A stretch of 64,000 nt of DNA from Argentina anserina. Taxonomy: Eukaryota > Streptophyta > Magnoliopsida > Rosales > Rosaceae. The stretch covers positions 17,255,001 through 17,319,000 of the forward strand of contig NC_065874.1 in the NCBI RefSeq assembly GCF_933775445.1. The letters are read 5' to 3'. The notes below the pieces were generated by a model. That model saw only the letters and a list, made by a program, of their open reading frames with translations, did not search any database and was not told where the DNA came from. The translations under genes were made by a program, and so were the position numbers. Below, piece after piece: positions 33,130-43,070 of the stretch (position 1 is its first letter; every line of letters begins with the position of its first letter).

Positions 33130-33910
33130 AAAAACAAACAACCTAATCCTAGAAGTTAGAGAGATAATCAGATCTAGCCAAGAGTATCGCAATGACGAAC
33201 ATGAAGAACACAAGAACACGAAGAACACCAAATCCAGATTCAGGCGACACCCATCGACAACCACCCAGATTCAGGCGACACTCATCGACAACCACCCACA
33301 CAAACACCTTAACTAGCCAGAAAACACATACCCACAGATTAAACAGACCCAAAACCATAAATTTTGACGGAAAACCTAAGCCCAAAACCCACTGCATCAC
33401 TCTATAACCCAAAAATCACCAAAATCAACCCAAACATACATACAAGGATAAGGGGTTTCGACAGATACATACCTTGGAGAATGATTTGCACAACAACTCT
33501 AGAGAGATTTCGATTAAGAGTGAAGAATGTGGTCGAGAGCAAAGGAGAGAATGAGAGAGCTTTTGGGAATTAAAAAAAACTTCAAACTGTAGATAATAAC
33601 AGTTCCTCTCTCTCTTTCACCCTTTAATATTAACCCTACACTTGATCACGCCCGTCGATCTCTCACGGGCAATTTCCAGCCGTCGATGTCAAAGGACACT
33701 AGCCGCATCGTAGTCATTGACCCAAAATGCGTCATCCCAGATCTCGCCATGTGGCACGAGTCACTGTGGAGACTCCTCGAAAACGTATGCAATAACTGCC
33801 TCAGCCACTAACGTCACCTCCCTGAAATTGAACCGTCCAAGGCACGTTCACCCAATGCATGTATGCCGCGTGCCACTCGCAGCGCGAATAACGCCTCTTC
33901 CGTGTAACGT
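33130..33910. other. Spacer between antisense ORF and tandem array in Tat-II
   Basis: Contains two copies of 'caaccacccag(a/c)' within 'gacacycatcgacaaccaccca' near 33245 and 33275, and a CT-rich block near 33600. On the minus strand a TATA-like 'aatattaaaggg' at about 33620-33630 could serve the antisense ORF. That is a weak inference. Confidence 0.4.
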
Positions 33911-33913
33911 CAC

Positions 33914-34700
33914 AACGCTCAAAGACAGCGTCCAAAGACGTCCTACGCATAAAAACATACTACACTATGACGGACGTACTACGCTCAAAGACAGCGTCCA
34001 AAGACGTCCTACGCGTAAAGACTTACTACACTATGACGGACGCACTACGCTCAAAGACAGCGTCCAAAGACGTCCTAGGCATAAAGACTTACTACGCTAT
34101 GACGAACGTACTACGCTCAAAGACAGCGTCCAAATACGTCATACGCATAAAGATTTACTACGCTATGATGGATGCAATACGCTCAAAGAAAGCGTCCAAT
34201 GACGTCCTACGAGTAAAGATTTACTACGCTATGACGGGCGAATTCTGCACAAAGACAGTGTCCAAAGACATCCTACGCGTAAAGATTTACTACGCTATGA
34301 CGGACGCACTACGCTCACAGACAGCGTCCAAAGACGTCCTACGCGTAAAGATTTACTACGCTATGACGGACGCCCTACGCTCAAAGACAGCGTCCAAAAA
34401 CGTCCTACGCGTAAACATTTATTACGCTATGACGAACACACTACCCTCAAAGACAGCGTCCAAAGGCGTCCTACGCGTAAAGATTTACTACGCTCAAAGA
34501 CAGCTACCAAAGACGTCATACGCGTAAAGATTAACTATGCTATGACGGACGCACTATGCTCAAAGATACCGTCCCAAGACGTCCTACGTGTGTAAAGATT
34601 TACTACGTTATGGCGGACGCACTACGCCCAACGACAACGCCCAAAGATGCCATACGCGCACAGTTCACTACGCCATGACGGACGGATCCACAATTGAGAT
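33914..34700. repeat. About twelve tandem copies of a 66-bp unit (Tat-II 3' array)
   Basis: Each unit reads roughly 'acgctcaaagacagcgtcc' then 'aaagacgtcctacgcgtaaa' then 'gatttactacgctatgacgg' then 'acgcact'. Most units are exactly 66 bp; one near 34480-34500 has lost about 15 bp. Because 66 is a multiple of three, two plus frames stay open through it. Units are rich in ACGT-type and GACGTC palindromes. Tat elements are known to carry such arrays and to seed satellites from them. Confidence 0.92.
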
Positions 34701-34814
34701 AGCAGTCCTTAACCGAGGAGTGGGTGGACTCCGAGTGGGATCCGCTGGGCCCCGTAACGCTGATTATGGAAAAATGCTTAATTTTAACTCCCTAGTCAAG
34801 AAATTGCCTCCCTA

Positions 34815-34835
34815 TACTGGGAACTTGGGGGGACT
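34815..34835 (+). other. Polypurine tract of Tat-II
   Basis: GGGAACTTGGGGGGACT lies directly before the LTR start TGTTGGCA, the standard position for plus-strand priming. Confidence 0.75.
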
Positions 34836-35310
34836 TGTTGGCATAGGCTTATGCCCAGCCACAATCAGTGTGACTATTAGCACACTAAGGCTCAAAAGTA
34901 ATCTAGCACCACAGTACCGGCAGAAAGCCATCCACACCATTTGTGTAACGAGCCGCTCCACGGCTCAAACAGATACGGACGGGCCCTCACGCGCATCTCA
35001 AATGGAACTCCAGAAAACACCTCAATTAGACTTAGTCCCATATCAGAGGATGAGTGAATGATCTACCTCAACTCAACCATAAAATGTCAAACCATTGACC
35101 TCATAAGGTAAGCAAACTAATCCACCTACTGTTATTCTGCATAAATTTCTACCTACCTGACTTAAGCATCAGAGAGTTGAAGACCACGACGCCGTGGTCT
35201 CCACTCTGACGAGTTGTGCTACTTGTGACAGGAACGAAAACAAGGAACACGGCATATTCAATGAACGACTAGTTGAGCGTATTTCCATAGCGCGATACAC
35301 TACATTAACA
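34836..35310 (+). repeat. 3' LTR of Tat-II, 475 bp
   Basis: Starts TGTTGGCATAGG after the polypurine tract and ends ACATTAACA, the form also seen just before the primer-binding site at 24484. No equivalent 5' LTR exists, so LTR divergence cannot date the insertion. Confidence 0.8.
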
Positions 35311-35683
35311 GTTATATTTGTATCGAATTTGAAGTTTGTGATAGATTAAAAAATTTTGAAATAAATTTAACAGATGAAATATATATATAAAGTGTATTGT
35401 TTTGGAAAGATAATTGAACACTGGAAAAAAAATTGCAAATGGCATCTATTTTGTAGGAAATTCAAGTGGGGAATTCGAATAACGAATTCCTTCTTTTATT
35501 TTCCACATAAATCTACAATTTCCAATTTGTAGTTGCCAAACGAGGGAATTGTCTTTTGGAATTATAAAATCCTCACTTTCAGTTAAATTTTCTCATTATT
35601 TCCCTCATCCAAGCACACCATAAGTGAATGAAAGGGTTGATATGTTGCAACTTCCTCGATTAATAAAACTGTCAAATACATCC
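35311..35683. other. Right flank of Tat-II, foldback-arm sequence
   Basis: AT-rich with short inverted repeats (for example GGGAATTCGAATAACGAATTCC at 35469-35490). The end 'tcatccaagcacacca' (35606-35622) is the near complement of TGTGTTTGGATGA at 24370, on the other side of Tat-II. No gene. Confidence 0.45.
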
Positions 35684-37147
35684 TGTGATGACCCGGGGGC
35701 GACATTGAGTCATAACTTAATTGGGTTGGATCACAAAAACTTGAAATAATATCAATAATCTTTACAATAAAAATATAACAAGCCAACAACCAACAAAGAT
35801 TAACTGTCTAATAAGGACTCTAATTAATTTACTTTCACACAACAGTAGACATCTGAAAAAAAATGATAGATTTGTAACACACTTATTATACATTCCAATT
35901 TCTAATATATCAACTTTCCAACTATATTGTAGGCGGAAGGAATACCTTTCACCCTACTAATTGGTCGCATCGTCAATTTGATGAAGTAGGGATCCGCTAC
36001 CTACTTAGGGTAATCATGGCATATTGAGTATAAACACATACACAAAACCTGACTATCACTACCTACCTAGGGAAAATCACACAACCAACCAGATCTGGCT
36101 ACATCCAACATTTACCTCCCTTGACGCGCAACACCCATGCCGCCCTTCTAGAACCCCCCAACCTCCATCACCCTAGCCTCTTGTCGCCATCTTCGCGCCA
36201 TGATGCAAAAAATCCTCTTACAACATATAAGGATCCTCATACATATTAGATAAAAAAACAACCAAATCCAAATAAGATTGACTCGATTAGAACTACATCG
36301 CGCCGTCATGACCTAGCCACCACCCAACATTTTCCGAATTCATGCCATGACTCTACTTGATCATCCAGGTCAACAATGAACATCCGAATCTCAAAACATT
36401 TGCATTCTCTTCCTTCCTTTTCTTAAAAAGTATCACCATAAACCCCCAAAACTGAACAAAGATGTTGGTTGAGGAGATCGATTCACTCGAAACCAACACT
36501 GGGTCGACAAAAAAATGTTCGACGTGGCTAAATGGCTTGTTGCTGGATAGGAAAGGGCATGCTCTAGGTTTCTTTTTTTTTTCTTTTTCTTATATTTGAT
36601 CCACTCAATTGTTGTTTAGTAATATAAAGTGGTTGCCAAATTTTTAATATTTTAAAATTGATGAGTTATTTTTTTTCATTTTGACAGTGTGAATTTATGA
36701 AGATTCTAAAAAACTTTAAACAGTATGAAAGCACCAAGATGACTAGTTAGAGGACTAGGCGCTTATATAGATTTCATTGTTTTTTTATAAATTAAAACAT
36801 AGTTAATGACCGGAGCGTCTAAACCACATATATCAATAATCATAACAACTTATTTTGTTATAAAAATTAAAATTATAAAATAATTAGTCAATAAGCACAA
36901 CATTGATACAACTCGATCAAAACACCTAAAATAGTTTTTCTATACTTCAAAATCTCAAAATATTTTATGTTCGAAGTCCAATATCTTCTTTATTTTATAA
37001 ATTTTTACATTTATTATAACAATAAAATATATATTTTCTTATTTATTATAACCATAAAGTATGAAATATTTTTATATTTTTTGGCTCGGAATAAATTATT
37101 TATATTTTTTATTAGTTGTAATCTAATTTTAAGCTATTGAAGAAAGT
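35684..37147. other. Possible further LTR fragment, then AT-rich DNA
   Basis: Starts TGTGATGACCCGGGGG, like the start of chromovirus-type long LTRs and similar to the family B ends nearby. The end and a matching target duplication (left flank catcc) were not found. From 36600 to 37147 the DNA is very AT-rich with no gene. Confidence 0.35.
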
Positions 37148-37599
37148 ACAAGTGTCACAGTCCCGAAATTCGAATGATAAAAATTCGAATTCGAAGCCAT
37201 GAAAACTCTAAAATAATTTCAAATATATTGAAATCATCTTATCATAACAGTGTATCGAAACTGAGTCCACAACATGACTCAGTCGACTTGAATAATACAT
37301 AACTAGTTTATACCTCAGTATTATAACCAATGGAAATGTAAAATTCACTCAATCCTCACCACAAACATAAGAAATAAATCTTCCGAGTAAACCTTCCGAA
37401 TCTGTTAATTCCCACATGCAGAACTATCCCATACACCATCAAATTGGTGCATCGGGATTGTAAACACAAACCCGGTAAGCTTTTCAGCCCGTATGAGTAA
37501 ACCAACAGTAAACATACATCGCATACAAATGAAATATGTCAAATAACATTTAAAGACAAACGTACTCATGTGACACTAGGCAACCTATCTGTTACCCAA

Positions 37600-37870
37600 A
37601 ATCATTTTAAAACATGGGTACTCATGAGACTTAGGCAAGCCATCTGTTACCCCTTATGCAGTACACCGACAGGCACTGGGCAACCCATCTGGTTACCTAA
37701 AATCATGTAAAACATGGGTACTCATGAGACCCAGGTATTCATATGTACCCCTCATGCAGTACACCAACAGACACTGGGCAGCCCATCTGTACCCAATGTC
37801 ACTAAAAATATGGGTACTCATGAGATCCAGGTAACTCATCTGTTACCCCTCATGCAGTACACCAGAAGAC
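37600..37870. repeat. About three local repeats within B2
   Basis: The phrase 'catgggtactcatgaga' followed by 'cccctcatgcagtacacca' recurs about every 95-100 bp. It corresponds to the 93-bp repeats in B1. Confidence 0.75.
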
Positions 37871-38000
37871 AGACTAGAGCTCTAACTGAATCGTAAACGA
37901 CACCCGGCCAAGGCTCAGTTCCGATTACTGCCAACACGTCCGAAGACAAAAAAGCATGTCCGAAGACAGAAAACCTTTTAACAAGACTCAATGTTAAAAC

Positions 38001-40187
38001 TGATAGGAGCACAAAGTGTGACGTTCTTAATATGATTATGCCCTATTCTTACTCTTTGTTACCTCTTATGTAGTATGTTTTAGTTTCTTTTGTGTGAATA
38101 ATTGTTTAGGTAGAGCTTATATCAATTATAAGTGAATTGATGATGAAATTGTGCTAAGTGTTAAGAATCCTTGTGGAAATATGATTCCTTGTTCGAGTAG
38201 GATTCATCCTTTCGTATTTCTTTGTTTCTAACGTACTTATTCTTATTAGGAAATACAAATCCATGTTGGAGAAGGAAAGCAATCCTAGTTCCACAAGGAA
38301 AGAAGATGCACTTAAAAGCCCAATCAATGCAAGAATCAAAATGCTGTCAAGATTCGTAGTCCAACTTCGACGGGCTCCCCTGGATAGCTCCGATTGCGTT
38401 AGAAGACGTACCTTATATGGATAAAAAGGATTTTGAGTCTAGTTTCTGTAGGATTTGGAATCAAATCAATATCTTATTCCTACAGGGAGATATGACCGAA
38501 TCATTGATCGGAGGTCCAGTGAACTCGACGGAATTATCTCAGCCCTTGATTTGCTTTTGATCCAAGGGCTATGAGGGAAACTTGGGACTTTGTTCCTCTT
38601 GCATATAGAGCACAAATATGTATCAGAATGTCCATAAATCCCTGCACCAAAGAATGTCAAAGAAGGCATGCAGCAAATTAAATGAGAAGAGGCAAGAAAG
38701 TCAAAGAAGGCATGCAGCAAATTTAATGAGGAGATGTAAGAAAAATCAAACATGGCTGCAACAATTAAGACTTTTGCTGCCTCCCTAATTCAAAGGAAGA
38801 AATTTGTGCAAAATAAATCAGCATTAAAGGAGGAAGAAGATATGCAATTAATGCAAAAGATATGCAATCCTTATAGAAATCAGAATTCTGGCACTGCAGA
38901 TCATCCAACTTTGACGGGCTCCCCTGGACAGCTCAAAATGACTGAGAACATGTACCTTATATGGATGAAAAGCCACGGAAGTCTAGTTGAAATTGCCAGT
39001 TGGAATCATCTCAATATCTATTTTCTAGAGAAAGTTATTGCCACAACAAGGGACAAAGGTCAGATCTGCCGAATCTAGGAAACCTCAACCAATTTGGTTT
39101 CAACTTTGTGGACTTTGTGGCCATCCTCCCTTGGGTCTCTTCCTCTATATATAGCACCTCAATTCCACAGAAAAAGATCATCAACCTTGCTCACAAGACT
39201 TGCCAAAGCTCTACCCAAACACTTTCATTCACCAAGAACCATAGAATCCGAATTCACCACCCTTCATCATATTTTCTGTCCAAAGCTTGGGAGCCTAGGA
39301 TACCATACTCTTGAAGATCTCGTGCTACCTCTGTAAGGAACCTTGGGAGGAGAATTATAAAGTGTAACTCTTTGATCTTCATGTTAAGTTTTCGGGTTTT
39401 TATGTTCTTGTTCTTAGATGATTCATGTTTAGGTTTTGTTAAAAGTTATTTTTATTCTTGTCTATGAGATATTTGTAACTTTTGAATGACATGATGAATT
39501 AAGGTTTTCGATTTTAATTCAATGATTTTAGGTTTTATGCCATGAGTTTCTATTTATTTATGTTCTTAATTCATTTTCGGTGTGTTCTTATATTGCATGT
39601 GTGATTAAGACAAGTAGTTGATGTCGCATATGTTAATCATTCAAAGTTAAAAACGATTTTGATACAAGTAGTTGATTAATTGTTTGTCCCCTTTGTTCCT
39701 CCACCGATTATGATCTTAAGTTCGACATTGGATATGTGCTTTAAACATGTTGATTTCTCTTTGTGATACGTAATTGCATGATGAATTGGTATGTTAGATT
39801 TCGTAGCAAGACAAGTAGTTGAGCTCAATAATATCTATGTATTAGGAACCAAGTAGGAACTTGATGCATGATCGAATTTAAGATGAACTATGATACTTAC
39901 GGCATGAACAAGATTGAGAGTATATTTTGTTACCTTTGTTCTTATGTTATTTGTTTGGTAATTTCTTATGTGTTGGTTGGTTCATCACATGTATATATTA
40001 GTTTAGGTTTATTTTATGTTTGATCCGAAATATATCTCAAATCTTTTAAACTCTTATGAATTCGTTGTTAAATGTTTGTGATTCTTTACCCTGGTTGGAT
40101 CCCCGGTTTGTGAACGATACCCTCTTGCTTTATACTACTAACGATGCTTACAGGATTAATATTGATCTCGAGTTATCGAACCGATCA
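38001..40187 (+). mobile_element. Family A copy A4 nested in B2, 2187 bp
   Basis: Starts TGATAGGAGCACAAAGTG and ends ACCGATCA, with a perfect 5-bp duplication aaaac (37996-38000 and 40188-40192). It carries the conserved block twice (38361-38450 and 38898-39010), a TATA-like TATATATAGCACC at about 39144, and near the end TACTAACGATG followed by CAGG, as in A1. No coding domain is found, so it is solo-LTR-like. Confidence 0.85.
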
Positions 40188-41803
40188 AAAACCACGTACA
40201 ATAACAATCCACCCATGTTATTGTACTACAACAAAGCGACTCTTGCTCAAATAAAATAAAATAGTTGTCACAGTATAATTCATTTGGAAATAAGAACATG
40301 ACAGTATATAATATAACAACCTATATATATGTATCGTATTTACCATTATATACACATACACAACTCATTATATCATATACATGTCCTAGTTCGATCTTTT
40401 AACAAAAAAACATAACTATGAGTCACCGCCAAGGGTAGACTCGTCATAGTGAGATTTACTCACAGTCACCATAGTCCATAATCACTAAAAAAAATTCAAA
40501 ATCATTTATTAAAATAGCGTTTCACTTACCCATGAACCGTAGACGATCAAGTTCACGAATTTAATCCAAAACATATTTTTAAAATAATTTTTATAAACTA
40601 GTGATGCAACGACTATGGTAAAAACTCAAACTAATATCTATAATTATAACACTACTTCCATCATGATGATCATTGTGAGGTTTACTCATCTTATTTCACA
40701 CGTGCAACTTCCACAACATCGAAAGCGATTTCATCACTCGTCTGTCGGTCACCTAATATCATGATAAAATGCTTAGAAAACGATACGTAAATATCAGGTG
40801 ACGATTTCAATACAACTAAATGTTGTTCATAAAACACGGTTTTACATAACATGTTCATGTTTACTGTTTACTAAACATTGTTCGGGTTATTGTTTTACAG
40901 AACACTGTTCACAGTATTGTTAATGCGGCGCCACTGTTTTCCGACCACCACCAATGACCACCAATGACCACCAAATTTCACCACCACAATCTGAATGACA
41001 TTCCGAACAAATTCCTAGCTCACCACAAAGTCTATTTCTGAGCCTAAACACTTCAATTTAACAAAAACCGAAAAGCCTCAATTTAAAACCTAGGATTTCT
41101 TTTCTTCGATTTTCCTAGCACACAACAATTTAGGTTAAATCTTTTGGAGAGTTTCTAGTATGAAATGAGACTTTCAAAATGAGACAAGAATCTCACTGAT
41201 TGGTTGCCGGAGGAGGGAGATCCAACGAGTTGAAGTTCAGCGAAATATGCATTTTCGGGGGAACTTCTGGGCTTCACCGCTCCCAAACGGCGGCGAGATG
41301 GCGGGTGGCGCTACCACCAATCAACAGGGCACGCAGCAACCTTTCAAACGTGACCAGTGCGTCGCTCTATGGTGGTCAGACGGTAGAGATCTGGCGGTCC
41401 AAAGTCGGCCGCTCGGGGAGAGAATTTATGGATTTTTTTCATGGTGAACAGTACCGATCCGAATTTCTAATTTTTCTCCCCATTTTTCTCTTTAATTCCC
41501 CTATTTATACTATTTTCTAAAAATGTCCAAATACATTTTGATTCGTAACTTCTTCATACGAACTCCGATTTAGGCGTGCCGCGTGTCCACGAATTCGTAT
41601 TGACGAACTCTACGACTTACTTCATTCATGTTTTTTGAGATTTCTAACGGATAAAAAGTTAACTATTGACCCATCACGATAATGTTTCAGTGTATAAATC
41701 GAACGAACATTTTCGTTTTCTCTCTCGGACTATATAATCGGATGACCACCAATTTTAATATATCCGAACAATAATTATAAAATTTCAAGGATATTACAAC
41801 AAG

Positions 41804-42240
41804 TATTTAATATTTAGTTATGTAAACATTTGTCAAATCTTGTAAATATAGAGAATTGCATCTTTTCTCTTATCTCTTTCTCTATTTTGTAGTATAAGAG
41901 GAAAAGATTTTAGAATGAAAAATTGTCAAATTTCCTACAAAATCCATTTTTTCTCTTAAAAAACAAAAACTGAAAGTGACTATCTCTTTCGATTATTGCA
42001 TGATTTCCATCTTCTTCTTTTTCTTTTTTTGTAACTACAAAGGTTTGAAGAGGAGAGAAATGAAAAGAAATCCTGACGTCCCTCTCCGCGGCGATACCGA
42101 CGATTTTGTCGGAGCCAACCCCTCACGCCACCCGTCCCTCACTTATCCAAAACCACCCTAAAAAATAATCCTAGTTCCCAACACACTCTTCTTGCCACGT
42201 CACCCCCTCCTCCATCACCAAATTAACCATCAGTCCATCA
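41804..42240 (+). other. Upstream region of the S40-like gene
   Basis: Includes a possible TATA-like 'ctaaaaaataatcc' near 42158 and an ACGT-core element 'gccacgtcac' near 42194, of the type bound by bZIP factors in ABA and light responses. No gene is supported; the frame at 41976-42161 runs through it by chance. Confidence 0.45.
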
Positions 42241-42241
42241 C

Positions 42242-42362
42242 ACACACTCTCTCTCTCACCCTTCTCTCACTCTCTACCTCTCACTTTCAAACCTTCTCTC
42301 TCTCTCTCTCTCTCTCTCTGATGGCATCCCGATTCTCCTGACCCGACCCGAACCCCCGTCAC
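42242..42362 (+). promoter_or_regulatory. CT-repeat leader with a short uORF
   Basis: A pyrimidine-rich leader ends in about eleven TC units (42299-42319). It is followed at once by a 6-codon upstream ORF, ATG at 42321 and TGA at 42339-42341, 21 bases before the main start codon. CT-rich leaders are common plant core-promoter features. The uORF could reduce translation of the main frame; that is inference. Confidence 0.6.
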
Positions 42363-43070
42363 ATGGACATTCCCAATCCGACTCGCCATCGCCCCAACAA
42401 ACCCTCTCCCTCGGAACGCTTCCTCGGCGCGTACTGCCACGCTCCTCCCCCAACCACTTCCAACCCTAACTCCTCCCCCGACCTCGCCGACGAGCTCACC
42501 GAGGACGATATCTTGTGGACCACCGACTTCGCCGTCGAGCCCAATCACCACCACCACCACAACAACCACTCCACCCCTCCCTCCTCCGCTTCCTCAACCC
42601 CTCGCCGCCACCACAAGGGATTCTCCCAGCCGGAGAGCTTCGGAATCCTCGCCGCTCTCCCGGACCGCGGCGACGCCTCCTCCCCCAACCACCGGAGCCA
42701 CTCGCACTTCTTCCACAAGGCCTCCGCCTCTTCGCCGTCGTACGCGCAGATGATACCTTCCATTCCGAAGCCGCCGCCGCTGCAGGACCACCACCACCAC
42801 CGCTCCTCGTTTTCCTCGTCGTTCAAGTACCAGTCGGCGCCGGTGAACATACCGGTTCTGATGAGGAAGAAGTACGAATTGGAGGCCGTCGCCGACGAGG
42901 AGGAGGACGACGGCGAGATGCTGCCGCCGCACGAGATTGTGGCCCGGAGCTCCGCTCACTCGCCGGCGGTGGCGTATTCGGTTCTTGAAGGCGTGGGCAG
43001 GACCTTGAAGGGTAGAGATCTCCGGCGGGTTCGCAATGCCGTGTGGCGACGAACAGGTTTTCTCGATTGA
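42363..43070 (+). CDS. S40 / DUF584 senescence-regulator-like protein
   Basis: Intronless frame of 235 residues. N-terminal part has SERFLGAYCH and ELTEDDILWTTDF, then a His/Ser/Pro-rich low-complexity middle. The C-terminus carries the conserved S40 features: FKYQSAPVNIPVLMRKKYEL, an acidic run, MLPPHEIVARS and the signature SVLEGVGRTLKGRDLRRVRN followed by AVWRRTGFLD. This is the full DUF584 (PF04520) pattern. S40-family proteins are nuclear and several are induced by leaf senescence, darkness, ABA or pathogens, but their biochemical role is unknown. The gene is GC-rich (60-70% by eye) relative to its surroundings, which creates long shadow frames in other phases. The start is chosen because the family normally begins a few residues before SERFLG. 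Confidence 0.92.
   Translation: MDIPNPTRHRPNKPSPSERFLGAYCHAPPPTTSNPNSSPDLADELTEDDILWTTDFAVEPNHHHHHNNHSTPPSSASSTPRRHHKGFSQPESFGILAALPDRGDASSPNHRSHSHFFHKASASSPSYAQMIPSIPKPPPLQDHHHHRSSFSSSFKYQSAPVNIPVLMRKKYELEAVADEEEDDGEMLPPHEIVARSSAHSPAVAYSVLEGVGRTLKGRDLRRVRNAVWRRTGFLD

Larger units (their letters stand above)
24471..35310 (+). mobile_element. Tat-II: Ty3/gypsy Tat-lineage retrotransposon lacking its 5' LTR
   Basis: In plus orientation: primer-binding site (24486), gag (24720-26330), protease remnant (about 26360-26560), RT (26990-27757), two RNase H regions (27795-28271 and 28281-28493), integrase (28683-29972), an antisense ORF (33117-30572), a 66-bp tandem array (33914-34700) and the 3' LTR (34836-35310). 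RNase H in two copies and the antisense ORF are hallmarks of the Tat lineage. Only about 14 bp of the 5' LTR end (acactatattaaca, 24471-24484) is left, against 'acactacattaaca' at the 3' LTR end. Many stops break the reading frames. Confidence 0.9.
37153..41798 (-). mobile_element. Family B copy B2, long solo-LTR-like element containing A4
   Basis: Starts TGTCACAGTCCC and ends GATATTACA on the plus strand, with a perfect 5-bp duplication acaag (37148-37152 and 41799-41803). It aligns in inverted orientation with 53122-55443: both share the text around 'aagctt...accgggtttgtg' and local repeats built on 'gggtactcatgaga' (37600-37870). Without A4 and its target it is about 2454 bp. No gag or pol is visible. 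The TGTAA(T/C)-ACCC type ends suggest an LTR of a long-LTR chromovirus; this is inference. Confidence 0.8.

Noticed and set aside
33717..34527. Plus frames of 161 and 186 residues with repeated motifs
   Set aside because: They read through the 66-bp tandem array; the open frame follows from unit length divisible by three. The array is also not a CRISPR: units are contiguous without spacers.
41200..41520. Plus frame of 106 residues
   Set aside because: Lies inside the B2 LTR-like element near its promoter-proximal leader; no family features.
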